In this document: in pieces, positions 1 through 11,900 of the stretch | How positions within the stretch are numbered: the stretch's first letter is position 1 | Layout: every line of letters begins with the position of its first letter | Assembly: GCA_964017195.1 (NCBI GenBank) | Contig: OZ024900.1 | Span: 32,256,641 to 32,320,640, forward strand | From: Siderastrea radians | Taxonomy: Eukaryota > Cnidaria > Anthozoa > Scleractinia > Rhizangiidae | DNA length: 64,000 nucleotides | Reading direction: 5' to 3' | Translations under genes and position numbers: made by a program | Notes under the pieces: generated by a model | The model's database searches: none | What the model was told of the DNA's origin: nothing | Seen by the model: only the letters and a program-made list of their open reading frames with translations

Positions 1-2990
1 AGAAATACACAAAGACTAATGAACACTACTGCTACATCTTCACTCAAGCGCCACAACCTTTTTGTTATCTTTTGAATACCAAGAGCTATTTTATTCACTG
101 AGTTAACCAATCTGTCATAATGCAACATTACAATAAAACCTTGATTTTCTGTATTTCACTGGGACTCCTTTAAATGGTATGGAAAATCAAGAGACTGGAT
201 GGTTGAAAAAAGGGACCATTTTTGGAACATAAAAAGAATTAGCTAAAAACATTATCAAACAAGATTTAGGTGAGCACATAGTTATTTTTAGAAACTCTTT
301 TCTACAGGTGACTAAAACAACTGCAAGCTTGACTTAGCTTGATATTTCTTTTTGATCCTCTTTTACAATGAATAATTATTTTCAGCTCTCACTAACATAA
401 CCAACAGACTAAAGGAAACCTACTGAAAAGAATTTGCTTGCACTTTCTAAGATAGCTCAAAGATTTCAAACATGTCCGAGACCCTGCCATGGTAAATTCT
501 GACAAGTGACATGGGCAAAAAAGTAGCAACAAAACTTGAAATGAAATTGCCACAAAAGACAACCTTTGAGGAAGATATATCGACGTACAATGACAACAGT
601 TGTCAAAACCCATGTAGGCCTAAAAGATCTACATGTTGAATTGTTGGTGTTGAGACAGTGACACAAATCCCTTTGAAATAGGACCCTCCTAGCAAGACCT
701 CATGTGAAGCATTAAAAAAAGAAATTGGGATCATATTTAGAAAGTCTGGATAGTCAGAAAGTCTGGCTAGATGAGGTCTAGATAATTGACATTTGACTGT
801 ATGATATAACTTTATAATTGTTATAGATGATTAAGTGACATGACCAATTCATAATCTCCATCCCTGACAATAAAGCAGAGGATAAATGGCTTGAACCTGC
901 AGCAGATGTCTGATGCCCAACAACTGCCCATGCATGCATGCAGTTACATAAATGTTAGTTTTGAGCAAAACAATCACTCCAATAATAAATGGAGCCATCT
1001 CAGTCCTTTTTAGGTAGTTTTAAACAACTGCTTAATTGACTAAGTTAAACAACACAAGGCCATTAGTGTCTACTGTGTCACACTGTGTGAACCTATCAAT
1101 CCCCATATAAACAAAAATATATAGGGATAACATGATGTATTATTTCATAAACTATGTTGCACGTTAAAAGAAATCTCTTGACCATGCCTAGTTCTACAGA
1201 ATTTCAACACATGGAAATGAAAAGCTAAGACTAAAGTATGGCAGTGCATTCTGTAATTCAATATTATTGTTCCATTATGTTGTTTCATTAAAAGCTACGC
1301 AGGAATGTCATTATTTTCAGAAGGAAAAAGGACAATTGTAGAGAATACATTAATTTAATTAAAAGTCATTGTAGCAAGGGTAATTATCATACCAAGCAGG
1401 TAAATTTAAATTCTCAAGCAATATTTGCCACTGTATCAGTAATATTTTCCATGTTTGTGAATAAAGTTAAAAGAAGGAAATTGAAGGTCAACTTCATCGG
1501 GAAATCAAATCTCTGAGCGACTTCCTGCCTTTTCGGTAGAAACATTACAATATAATTTAACGTCATGTCAACAACTGGGTTTCTTGAGCGGAAACTTATA
1601 AATAAATTTTATCAAATACCACTTACAAATACAGTTCAACGAGGAAGTTTAAGGTAAATAAGTTGTTTTCAACTATCACACTGTTCTTTGTGTAACTTAC
1701 AATTTCAGAAAAAATTGTGCTAAAGATAAGCCCACGACAAGAATTAAAGTGGTTAAAAATAAACAACTTGAAATTGACAAGATATATAAGCTTAATAATC
1801 TATTGCACGTTCTGCGAAATAATTAGACAAGACGAGGACAATGTAATTATAAGCTCAAAAACTGCGTTTACAGTTATTATCTAACCCTACTTTTACTTTC
1901 CTTTCATAGGTGTTTACAATGTATGTTTTGAAGTAGACTATCTTGAAAGCCGGGCTATATTAGGCCTCGAACCATTGCTAAGTTTATATCACCACACTGT
2001 TAAATTTAAAAGCTGAAGTTTAAATATAAGTTCATGACATCTCGCGATAACTTAACATGCGATTTGTGCTTCCTGGATAGATAATTTTACAGAGACAATA
2101 CGGGACAAAAGCAGCTGAATGTTCTAGGACTGAATATTTACTGTAATATAAGCTTAATTAGATCTATCGAGCTATAGCGAATGCCCGATCATGCAGATTG
2201 ATGAAAAGTTGAAGACACACACACGTACACTATACAGCTAAATACTCAGACACCTGAGCTTATGTCTAGATCAAGCGTGTAGCTTAAGTGGTTGCTTCTG
2301 CAGTGATCAGTGTTCACATAAGTTTTATTTCACTAGCCGATGTATTCAATGCCGAATGACAATTCCGCCCACACGAACCGAGTCAGCATGAGATTTCACA
2401 AACAACTCGAAGCGGTGTAGCAAGCGCTTAGACGGAAGCCTTATTGAAATCGACAAAACAAGATCTTAAAGCATTATTTTAAGAAAGAAAAATAACCTAA
2501 CAAAAGCTTGGCTTTAGGGGAAAAACCCTTTGGTATCGAGTAAATGAGCAAGAGCAATCACAACTCACATTCCGACATACAAAGTGAACAAGGAACTTAG
2601 CTTGAGTGAAAATTTTTGGTTTCGTGTTGGACATCGCTGGAGTACATTTCGATCGCGCCGATTTGGCTCTGCTCTACAACTAAGTGTGATTTACAGGTAT
2701 TATATACAAGAAGAATCATAATAGCCCACCTGTTTGTTATTCCCGGGAATCTAAACAATATCAGAGAGTACGAGTTCTGGTTGAAGCGGGGTTGAAGCGC
2801 TCTCCCGTTCTGTTCTCTGGAGCGAAAGCAAAGGGTAATCGTACTCTGTGGTGTCCAGTCCTCGCGCAACACTATTACTTAGCTAGTCACGCAACAGTGA
2901 CCCAGCCGGCGCCTTAGATAACGTTTCGTGACAAAAACGTTGCATTTTAAATGCGGTGTTTCTTTCGAAGAAACTGTGGGATATTGTCTA
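1..2990. other. Intergenic DNA, no gene recognised
   Basis: AT-rich sequence with stop codons in all frames. The longest open frames (at 392-666 and 2597-2872, minus strand) have no recognisable domain and no convincing splice context. I see no RNA gene or clear transposon end here. It may be the far upstream or downstream flank of a gene outside the window. Confidence 0.6.
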
Positions 2991-2994
2991 AGGA

Positions 2995-3250
2995 ACTGTG
3001 GAATGTGGGGGGGGGGGGGGGGCGAGGGCAGGGCAGGGGGGTTAAAGTTCATGCTTCCTGTACCCACCCTATTTTTGTTGACTCCTGCCTCTTTGCACTT
3101 TTTCAATTGCTTAATGTTGTGCAGTGTTGTATAATTTCTCCCACTTCCCACCACCTTGAGAATCCTACTTCCCGCCCCCTCTTCTCCCGCCTCCCGTACT
3201 CCTCCTGGGCTCCCTTCCACCTCCCCCCCCCCTCCCCTGGTCCCCTCTAC
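2995..3250 (+). repeat. C-rich interspersed repeat, copy 1
   Basis: Begins with a run of about 17 G followed by a pyrimidine-rich body with recurring words of the type TCCCGCCTCCCG and CTCCTGCCTCTTTGCA. The same order of words recurs at 3903-4170 and 14740-14985, so this is a dispersed family rather than chance low complexity. Open frames across it (glycine/arginine or proline rich) are by-products of base composition. Confidence 0.7.
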
Positions 3251-3902
3251 TGCAATTTCCAGGAGAAAATATGAGAACGGCTTGTTGATGGTAAGAGGTG
3301 GGGCTTGACCAAAGGAGAGGGGGAGGAGGGGACTGGGAACACTGAAGAAACATAATACCTAGGAGTTAAGGCTGGTCGACCTCCCTACAACTGTTGGAAC
3401 GGCAACGTCACATTGTTGATGCTAGAAGTTTACTATTCATGGACAGATGTTGATAACATATCTGCAGTATTACCTTGTTCCACATAGGACTCGAGGGAGT
3501 GTCTCACATTTCCCAATGCATTTCATTTTTTGTCACTCAGAAGTTAAATTAAGAAAGGAGCCCATAACCCAGAGATAGAACTGCCATCTATTCATGACAT
3601 AATGTTTTCACAGACCAGTTACCAGTTTATTTTTAGATTGAATTTCTCGCTAAGTCAGACTTCCAGTGGAGTCTTGTAACCAACCTGAAGCTTTGCAAAT
3701 TATTTATCAGCCTTGCATTATGAATCAGGCATTTTAGAAGGAGAAACAAAAATGGAAGGGCACCACTTTTTCAGGGATGCAGACTCATGCAGACTAAAAC
3801 TTAAATGTTCACAGCAGATAGTATTCTAAAACCTGTCTAAAATGAACTGGTCTGTGAAACACCATGACATAGGCTGAGTTGGGAGTTGCAACCCACGTCA
3901 GG

Positions 3903-4170
3903 AATAGTGGGGGGGGGACAGGGGGGTTTAAACCTCCCGCTTCCAGTACCCTTTAATCCCAGTTCCCGCCATGTAATTTTTGGCTCCTGCCTCTTTGCAT
4001 TTTTTCGATTGCGAAATATTGCGCAATGTTGCATAATTTTTCCCTTTTTCTCCCGCTTCCCGCCACCTTGGGAATCCCGCTTCCCGCCCCCTCTTCTCCC
4101 GCCTCCCGGACACCTCCCGCCCCCATTTCTCCCAGCCTCCCGCCCCCCTGTCCCCCCCCCCACGGAATAG
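3903..4170 (+). repeat. C-rich interspersed repeat, copy 2
   Basis: Second copy of the C-rich family described at 2995-3250, about 650 bp downstream in the same orientation. It shares the internal segment around TTTTTGGCTCCTGCCTCTTT and the tail of CCCGCCTCCCG words. It lies just beyond the 3' end of the RWDD2-like gene. Confidence 0.7.
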
Positions 4171-4352
4171 GGTGGTAAATTTTCTCTCTCCATGCTGCTC
4201 TGTCTCATGCAACAGAGATTCAAGATTAGTCTACTTTTGTAAAGAAAAAAAGTTAACTATCAAAGAAATTTCCCCTTGGTGGACTAGGTTTAAAGGAGCA
4301 TTTGACTCCGATACAAACAATAGATGGGATCACAGAAAATTAAATGAGGAGA

Positions 4353-4368
4353 ATTTATTACGTTTATT
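4353..4368 (-). promoter_or_regulatory. Candidate polyadenylation signals of the RWDD2-like gene
   Basis: Two AATAAA hexamers on the minus strand (TTTATT on the plus strand at 4354-4359 and 4363-4368) lie 13-27 bp past the stop codon. The resulting 3' UTR would be unusually short, so a more distal signal may be the one used. Confidence 0.35.
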
Positions 4369-4380
4369 GCATGAATTATT

Positions 4381-5313
4381 TTAAATGTCAAAGGTAGATT
4401 TGCCTTCGATACCAAATAAAATCTGAAAGATATAACCCAAGTCATGTTGTTCTAAATAATGAAGAAACTGTCCCATATCCATATGGTTCTCTCTTGTGCC
4501 ATGAACATCAAAGAACAGTTCATCAAATCCAGAAAACTTTCTCTGTTCATTGATGGTTTGGTTTTCTATGCCTTTCTCTCTATGCTTGCAAGTAATCTTC
4601 TTCCAGTTGAGCCGACGCAAGCGACTAAAGTACTCTTCAACATTGTACTCATCCCCCTCCAAACAAACAACCCCTGGTTTGCCTGGAAGGCAAAAGCCTG
4701 TGAGGTTATAGTCAGATGCCCATTGAAGAATATCTTTTCTTTTTGTTTTACTGTAAATATGGTGCATATACAACCACATCCTCAAGAATAATTCATCCTT
4801 TTTAGTTCTACCCTCATTTTCCTGTGATTTATTATCTGCTTTAGATGTCCTTTCAGTTTGATTTTTAGCAATGTAGAGTTCTCCGTTTTCTTGAATCCAC
4901 TGTATAGCAGGCAATGTACACAGCTCTCCACAGTCAAGCTTAGAGATGTGAGAATTTAAATTCTCATTCAATTCCCTCCGCGTCTCTCTGTTTAGATTCT
5001 GCGACCTGACAAAGAACTCTGGTTTGCTGTTAGGGTATTCCTGAGGAAAATTACATGACAGATCTATCGCGCCCCCTTTCTCAAACGTCCCTTCAGTTGA
5101 ATCAAGCTGCAACCTTATTGTCAGTGAAAAATTCAGACCATTTGGTTTTTCATCTGTCTTCCCAGAACAAAATTCTTGTATATCCACGAGTACTTGCTCA
5201 TCCAATTTAAACTCCTCATCTTCGGGATACATAGATCGTAGCATTTCCACCTCAGAGAGCTGCAGTTCTAGATTTCCACGCAGTTGATTTAAATCTGCCA
5301 CGTTTGTCGCCAT
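4381..5313 (-). CDS. RWDD2B: RWD domain-containing protein, RWDD2A/B-like
   Basis: An uninterrupted reading frame encodes about 310 residues, near the length of vertebrate RWDD2A and RWDD2B. The first ~140 residues form an RWD domain. They carry the early leucine-rich helix with LRSMYP, and the YPNSKP element typical of the family (YPxxxP). The C-terminal ~140 residues match the second conserved RWDD2 domain (DUF1115), with WLYMHHIYSKTKR and the segment GFCLPGKPGVVCLEG. The frame extends upstream to a Met at 5337, but I chose the Met at 5313 because its context (AAAGATGG) fits the Kozak consensus far better. RWD domains are protein interaction modules related to the E2 fold but without its catalytic cysteine; no reaction is established for RWDD2. 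The gene has no intron and is arranged head to head with PIKfyve. RWDD2A versus RWDD2B cannot be settled by eye. Confidence 0.92.
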   Translation of the reverse strand: MATNVADLNQLRGNLELQLSEVEMLRSMYPEDEEFKLDEQVLVDIQEFCSGKTDEKPNGLNFSLTIRLQLDSTEGTFEKGGAIDLSCNFPQEYPNSKPEFFVRSQNLNRETRRELNENLNSHISKLDCGELCTLPAIQWIQENGELYIAKNQTERTSKADNKSQENEGRTKKDELFLRMWLYMHHIYSKTKRKDILQWASDYNLTGFCLPGKPGVVCLEGDEYNVEEYFSRLRRLNWKKITCKHREKGIENQTINEQRKFSGFDELFFDVHGTRENHMDMGQFLHYLEQHDLGYIFQILFGIEGKSTFDI

Positions 5314-5400
5314 CTTTGTAGAATGCTTCTGGCACACACTCTGAATCAGTTACTTGACGTACCTTTTGCTTTTATGGCAGCGGTCGGCACTGCAGGTTCA

Positions 5401-5494
5401 GGTAAGTGTTTTCGTCGCAAAAATGTGAAGGTGTAGAAAAATTTGTTGAAGGAGAATTCCTCTCTCAGAAGAAATTTTATCGTTGATTTCTTAG
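5401..5494 (+). other. Predicted 5' UTR intron of PIKfyve
   Basis: The donor at 5401 reads GTAAGTG after CAG, a near-perfect consensus. The acceptor TTGATTTCTTAG ends at 5494 behind a pyrimidine-rich tract. The intron would be 94 bp and lies entirely before the main start codon. RNA reads would be needed to prove it. Confidence 0.4.
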
Positions 5495-5499
5495 CTAAA

Positions 5500-5547
5500 A
5501 TGCTAAGGGACGACACAGAAATAACTTTTTCGTTGTCAAGGAGCTAG
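5500..5547 (+). other. Upstream ORF in the PIKfyve leader
   Basis: An ATG at 5500 opens a 15-codon frame ending in TAG at 5545-5547, 15 bp before the main ATG at 5563. It begins 6 bp after the predicted 5' UTR acceptor, so it would be in the mature leader. Short uORFs this close to the main start can lower its translation; that effect here is inference. Confidence 0.35.
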
Positions 5548-5562
5548 TTAGTTAAGACCAAG

Positions 5563-5940
5563 ATGGATTCCGAAGACCATGTCAGCTTAACGTCATTTCG
5601 TCCGCTCAGTCCAGACACGTCCAAATCCAGCTTTTCCTTGGCGCGATTATTTCAAAGAAAGAGGCCCGAAGCGCGAGTGGAGGTCAAAATCGACAGCAAA
5701 AAGAAGCATCCCGTTAGCCCGCTAGTCAGCCCTCGTAGCTCGCCTCAGTTGAAAAAGCGAGTGTCAACGTCGAAAAGTCCTGAAATTCATCGCTCTTGGT
5801 CGTCTTCTCCCGTTGTCGGTCGCAAAATAAGTGGCCGTGCCAGCCCAGTGGTTGGCAGTAGACGTGCTTCTCCTGGCTACCGTGCTAACGTGCACGCAGT
5901 GTTGGGCCGCCTTAATGCTGCGGCAGATGGACGGGGACAA
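5563..5940 (+). CDS. PIKFYVE: PIKfyve exon 1 (start codon, N-terminal tail)
   Basis: Residues 1-126. The ATG context is AAGATGG. The protein opens with acidic and Ser/Pro-rich sequence ([14 protein letters not shown]), as in other PIKfyve N termini, and ends with [15 protein letters not shown], which aligns with the vertebrate segment just before the FYVE domain. The donor GTAAGTATTG begins at 5941 in phase 0. Confidence 0.93.
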
Positions 5941-8900
5941 GTAAGTATTGAAAAAAAAGGGTTTCACTGACTGCAGAACACCCACCTTGTCATAGACGTA
6001 CATGCACAGGCATCCCAAAGCTGTTTGTCAGCATCGACTGCAGCATTTTTTTTGCAGAGCCATGGAATGATGTTGCAGTTGCAATTTATTCCATTGGTTA
6101 AATGTTTTAACTTGATTTTGATTTGGACAAGTGGTGGAGCCAATGCTGACAAACTTCTTTAGGTGTCCTGTGACCAGAGATTTCTTGGCTGCCCAATGTG
6201 CTGGTAGGCAACTAAGTAAACCTCTGGACAAAACGGTGTGATTACCTTTCATGCATTTGCAATTCATCATACACATCCTAGCCTGCAAATGCAATTGCCT
6301 CTCATCGCCCCTGATGGCTGGGAGCAACAAGAGGTGGCTGTATTCGCTAGCTATACACATCACCACTCGTTGACCCCGGTGGGTTTTGGTCCAGAGGCCA
6401 AAACCCTGAGGAAGCATCCTTGGAGTCCACATGTAAAGATACTCACAAATGAAATATACAGTTTATATGCCAGATAAAATCTTGATCTGCCTGAATAGGG
6501 CGGGCACAGAATAAATGACATCGCACCCTTGCCGATATCAACAAGTATATACCCGAAGGGGGGTCCATGCTATTATGCAGCAAAATCAGCATGGATCAAT
6601 TTTCTGTGAGTCTTTTGCATCTTTCTCAAGCACGTGGAGTTTCACAGAGTGGCCCTGTTGGTGTTGTGCTTCCGGTGCAGAAAGAAACCCTCGCTTGCAA
6701 CCCTCCAAGTTAAATTTTCTCTTCAGTGGCCAATTGGTGACCAACTCTTTGGGTTTAGTCGCCAAGGAATTTTTTAAGGCACCAAAACATATTAATTATT
6801 AATATATTCAAAATTTGTCATTGATAAAATTGGTTAATAATTAATTTGGGTGTAAAAATGCAAACATTCAGCCAAAACAATGTTTTTAAACTCATTCATT
6901 ATACAAGAAATTTATTAATAGTCACAACTGCGAAGAACTAATACAGTATTAGACTCAATTAAGTAGCCCTCCTGTTTTCTATCAGTAGCAAATAGAAAAT
7001 GATGTATGTTTTGTGCATTTTAAGCAGAAATCCTAAATTCCAATAATTTTTCAACAATTTTACCAAGTCAAATGACAATTTAAATTCGTCTTATTGAAAC
7101 TTGGGACCCTGTGTTGCTGGCAGTTACAGTTCACTAAAATACTCTACCATTACTCTAACGTTTTTGTAAACTTACAATTCGCTGGGAAAAAAGAAACACA
7201 AACGAAAATGCCACACGAGAGATAACAATTCTTTTTACTTTATCATCGTTACTGACGTACAGAGGTTAAAAACAAATTCATTTTTTTTACAATGAGCATA
7301 AAGCTCTCTTTTCAGGAAATTTAGTTCTGTCTGCAATCGTCACTTTCAATTACAAAACCATTCAACAGCATGGTTTCATGTTACTCGATGGACTACAGTT
7401 ATTTCACAATGTTCTGCACTGACTTTGCGCTTTTCCCTTGATTTACGTGCTTGTTTATTAACTCCAAAATATTAATTTTATTAATTTACGTTTTGATAGT
7501 CCAGTTAAAAAGTACACCAAGTTTAGCCTTCACCAAGTTTAGCCACACATGCATTCTTCGGTTTTCGAAGACAGCAAACAAGTGTTCCACAAATCGATTG
7601 CGTGCTAAGTGTCACGCGTCACAAGGTCCACAATGTCACGTGCTAGGCAACGAACTCAGTGGAGCAAAACGAAAGTATAAGCTTCAGGTCAAGTTTCTTT
7701 GTTGCTTACTCAAAACGCTTATCTCTTAGACTTTGGCTAGGGCTCAATTCAGCGTATTTTTCAATGGAAAAATAGGTAATAATTGATGTCATACCGATCT
7801 GATCAGTTAGAATAAATGTTTTTAACATTGCAGTACAAATTGATCTTCACGAACCAATTCCCCGGGGTCGCCAACTTGGCGACTCATTTCCAAATCAAGT
7901 TGCCAGTACTAAAATTTTAGTCGCCATGGCGCCTAAAATGGTCGCAGCTTGTAGGGTGGGCTTGATTTTCTCTCGGATATTTACCTTTCACAAAATACTT
8001 TTAGGCTTTCATGAAAATTAAATAATGTTATCTCCTATGACAAAAAAATCCAAATCTTTAAGCTGGGAACTTTGAAAAGCGAAAGACTGTGATGTGATGT
8101 CGCACGATTTGAACCTGCTAGAACGTGTCACCGTTATAATTTGGCAATATCAGATTTCAGTGTGTGTGCAAATTTGCATTAAATAACCATCCCATGGATG
8201 AATGGATGAGATCTTGTTGTTGTTGCACAGGACACCCAGGCTCAAGAGCAGACCACTTTAGTAGCAAAATATAAGGATTTGTATGAAACTTGATCACTTG
8301 TTTAGTCAGGAAACTTCAAATGATTCTGGTTCCTTTCAGAGGTTCCTTTCAAAATTACAAATGAGCACCCCCTTCACTTTTATATGGAGGTCAGAGCCCC
8401 CCCCCCCCCGCCCCCCCCTCCCCTTACCTTCTAATAAAGCCACTGGGGGGAAGATCAAACTTTATCACAGTGCTGCTTTTTGGGTGTCAGATGACCCTTC
8501 TCCCGAGACATATTCTAATAAACACAAAGAACTGAAAAGTTCTAATCATGTTTGATTCTTTAAGCTTCAACAAGAATACAAAGAAAGTGATTTCAAGCAG
8601 TATTGGATGCCAGACGAGAACTGTAAAGAGTGCTATGAATGTGGAGAAAAGTTCAACACTTTCCGTCGCAGACACCACTGTCGTCTTTGTGGCCAGATAT
8701 TCTGCTACAGGTGTTGCTACATGGAAATTCCTGGAAAACTCATGGGGTACACAGGTGAAAAACAAAATGCTTTCTATCAAATACTGGAACCTAAATAGAG
8801 AGGGGGGAAGATACAACCTTCAAGTGATCTGGACGAGACTGGTCAAGTCACACATCATGTGACCTGACCAGGTTACTGCGAACAAGACTGTAACAGAATC

Positions 8901-11900
8901 AAAGGCTTAGAATTTTAATTTCAATACGGTGTAGCATCAAAAAATTTTAAAGTCAACCGAAGATGCTTTCTAACCTCTTAGGAGACCTCTGTAACACAAC
9001 CTCTCAGTTTTGTCTCTTTGTTGACTGTGTTAATACCCTTCGATGGCACTACCAAATATTTTACTTAGTACCCCTAGAAAACATTTTCAATTGGTAACAA
9101 TTCTGAATCATTAATGAACAGATCCATACTAATGTTGTGGAGTTTTCTTCTCCAGTGGTGGCATGGCTGGTGTATTTTATTGTAGATGAATATAAATTGA
9201 AGTGTAAAACAATGTTGACGTACCGTCAATTCATAGTGATGACATTAGCGTGGAAACTCTGTGCTAAAAACCAATATAGTACCTAATTTCTGTATTGCTG
9301 AACACCTTAATGGACTTCACCACGCAATTGCTTGCGTGTCTGATGCTGAGATACACAGTATCAAGCTTTCAGTCAGAAATGTGGCCTAGAAACGTGGCTT
9401 AATTTTAAACTTTGAACTGTATGACAATGTGGGATGAATATTAACATTGCTGTCATTTTGTGTAGCCTGTTGGACACACCTTTCATGACTGATTGCATGT
9501 ATACCAGTACTAATGTCTTGATTTAATCGAACATTAGTAGGTTTTGTTTTCATTAACATTCATTCAGAATTCCCTTTATTTTGACCTTTAAACTTAACCT
9601 TCTGTTTATAACTTGTGTTGATTTTCATACAAATTTGACCTTGATTAAAGTTGGCACAAGTGATCAAAGGTCACTTCAAGTGCATGCTCTAAGTCGCAGC
9701 AAGTTTCCACCTTGGCATTGACTGAGAATCCATTTGGTGAGGATTCTATTTGTAATATTTTGATGTCTGTTGATTTACAGGATTTTTGCGAGTTTGCATC
9801 TTTTGTCACAAGGTGGTCCAGCGCTACACCCAGGCATCAGCTGACTTAAATGTGGTCAGGAACCTGGAACAGCTACAGGCAGACCTGACTGCTTTTCCTT
9901 TAGAACAAGACATCACCACCAACAATGCCAGCAACCTAACACCTCCTAAAACTTACCCATTTGATTTTGATGATGAGGAGAATTTCTATGCTCAGCCATC
10001 ATTTAGGAAGCGTAGCAGCAGCTCCAGTATGAATGCTATGAGTTCTTACCTTGAGAAGGAACGGCCAACACCATTGTCAGGGCGGAGACCATTTGATGCA
10101 TTTGGAGTATGTGCGGCTGAAGCTGACATGCTAAAGCAGGTTAGTGGTGATGAAAGGTGCAGGCAAGAGAATTTTCAGCAAGCCCTGGGGATGAATCTCA
10201 TTGTCTCAGCTAGTGATTTGTCAGGAAAACTACCAGCAGAGCAAATGAGACTGTCCCTGTAAAATGTTGCCTTGTATGTACACTTAACCCTTTAAGCCCT
10301 AACCGTGACCAGCATCTAATTTCTCCTTACAATATCACTTTGTGATGTAACATACAGTTTAAGAGAATAAGGTGAATGATCACCATAGATTGATTCTCTT
10401 GATGTATGATAAAATTCTCCCAACTTGCACCATAAAAAATATATAGAGAACAGTAAGGAGAACATGCATGTTGATATTGGGGCTTAAAGGGTTAAGGTGA
10501 TTCCATTCAATTGCATTGCGCATCCTTTTTGCGCATCACTTTTTGCATGATTAGCGTGCGCTCATGTGCGCACATGTTCGAAACTTGAAAGGTTTTCTAT
10601 GAAAGCTGAGCTGTTCAGAGGAAAAATTTGTCGTTTTCTCCTAAACGAACTCGGTGACCCCACTTTTTTATTCCATGTATTTAAGGAAAATATGTCTTTG
10701 CATGACATATTCAAATTTGAAGAATTTTTCATTATGCAGTTTTGAAATATTCTGGTTGATTCACCATTACAGTCAGATTTTAGGCGTTTCACTGGAACCG
10801 TGCAGACGCTCGATTTGGCTATTATTTCAAACAAGTTTCATTTTGACGGCAATTTTAAGACGTTCTACTGTGACACTGTTCATCTGTCATAAGAATAATG
10901 CTTATATTTCATAGCTAGTAATAACTTTGTTGAAATAATGGGTGTCTCTGGTACAAGGATAGGTTTTTTAATATTGCTGTCGAAAGATAGCAAATTACCT
11001 ATATACTACAGCCCTGTAGCGTGAAATCAGACACGGTGAACCCCTCTTTTTATTTTATTTTTTTAATCTTTTAGGTGTAATTAAGAAATGTGCAAAGTTT
11101 CAACAAGTTCTCATTATAACTTCTTTTTCGATGGAATCAACTTAAGGGACCATTATGTAGTCACTAGGACATAGTCTTGTGGAAAGTTTCTGCAACAAGT
11201 TTATAGAGGACTTGTTGCAGGCCAAGAAGGAACTTCTGGCTTGAGATACAGCCAACATACCAATACTACAGTACTATGCAACAAATATTTTTAACAGTAA
11301 TAGCTTCTGATACCTCATGTCTTGCGTAAGGTAATAATTGAACTGCTTATTGCCTGTGTACAACCAGTAGGCTGTTCCCATTATTACCATGCAAGACAGA
11401 TGGATTAACTTTTAACTTCTACTAATTATTTTTTGTCTTGGCAGTTTTTTAGCTTTATTTTAATTACAGTAATTTATGGATTTAAGGTTGCGCTTGATTG
11501 GTTTAATCCGAAATCCCTCCATAATTTTTGGGGAAATAGAACTACTAGAATTTGTTTGAATTTGTGTGTTTGCAAGAGTTACCATATAACACAGTTTAAA
11601 TATGGCTTAGAAACGGACATCCCAACCATAAATTTCTGCTTATGTATATTCTGGAATGTCCAATGAAGTGCATCATAAAGAATGTTTATTTGATACATTG
11701 TATCTGCATTTTCTTTAAAATTGAAATATCTTTATAAATTAACTGTAAACAAATTTAGCATGATTGGGCTCTTCCTGCTGTTAGGCTTTGATTTTATAAC
11801 ATGTGTATATTAAACATTGCCTTTTTTCAAATCAGGACTCTTTCCGTGAGTTGTGGAATCAAATCATGTCTCCAAGGTCAGGACTGGAACTGCAGAGTCA

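Larger units (their letters stand above)
5314..5562. promoter_or_regulatory. Probable shared (bidirectional) promoter and 5' UTRs
   Basis: Only about 250 bp separate the start codons of two divergently transcribed genes, so both transcription starts and 5' UTRs must fit here or overlap. No TATA box is evident. A consensus splice donor (CAG then GTAAGT at 5401) and an acceptor ending at 5494 suggest a 94-bp intron in the PIKfyve 5' UTR. The shared-promoter role is inference from spacing. Confidence 0.5.

Noticed and set aside
2879..4223. Proline- or glycine-rich open frames on both strands
   Set aside because: Produced by the C-rich repeat; no domain, poor start context.
5314..5337. Upstream Met of the RWDD2-like frame at 5337
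   Set aside because: The Met at 5313 has a much stronger start context and gives the usual family N terminus.
10140..10262. Extension of PIKfyve exon 4 to the stop at 10261
   Set aside because: The GTTAGT donor at 10140 leaves the phase that the DEP exon needs, and the extra residues do not resemble the family.
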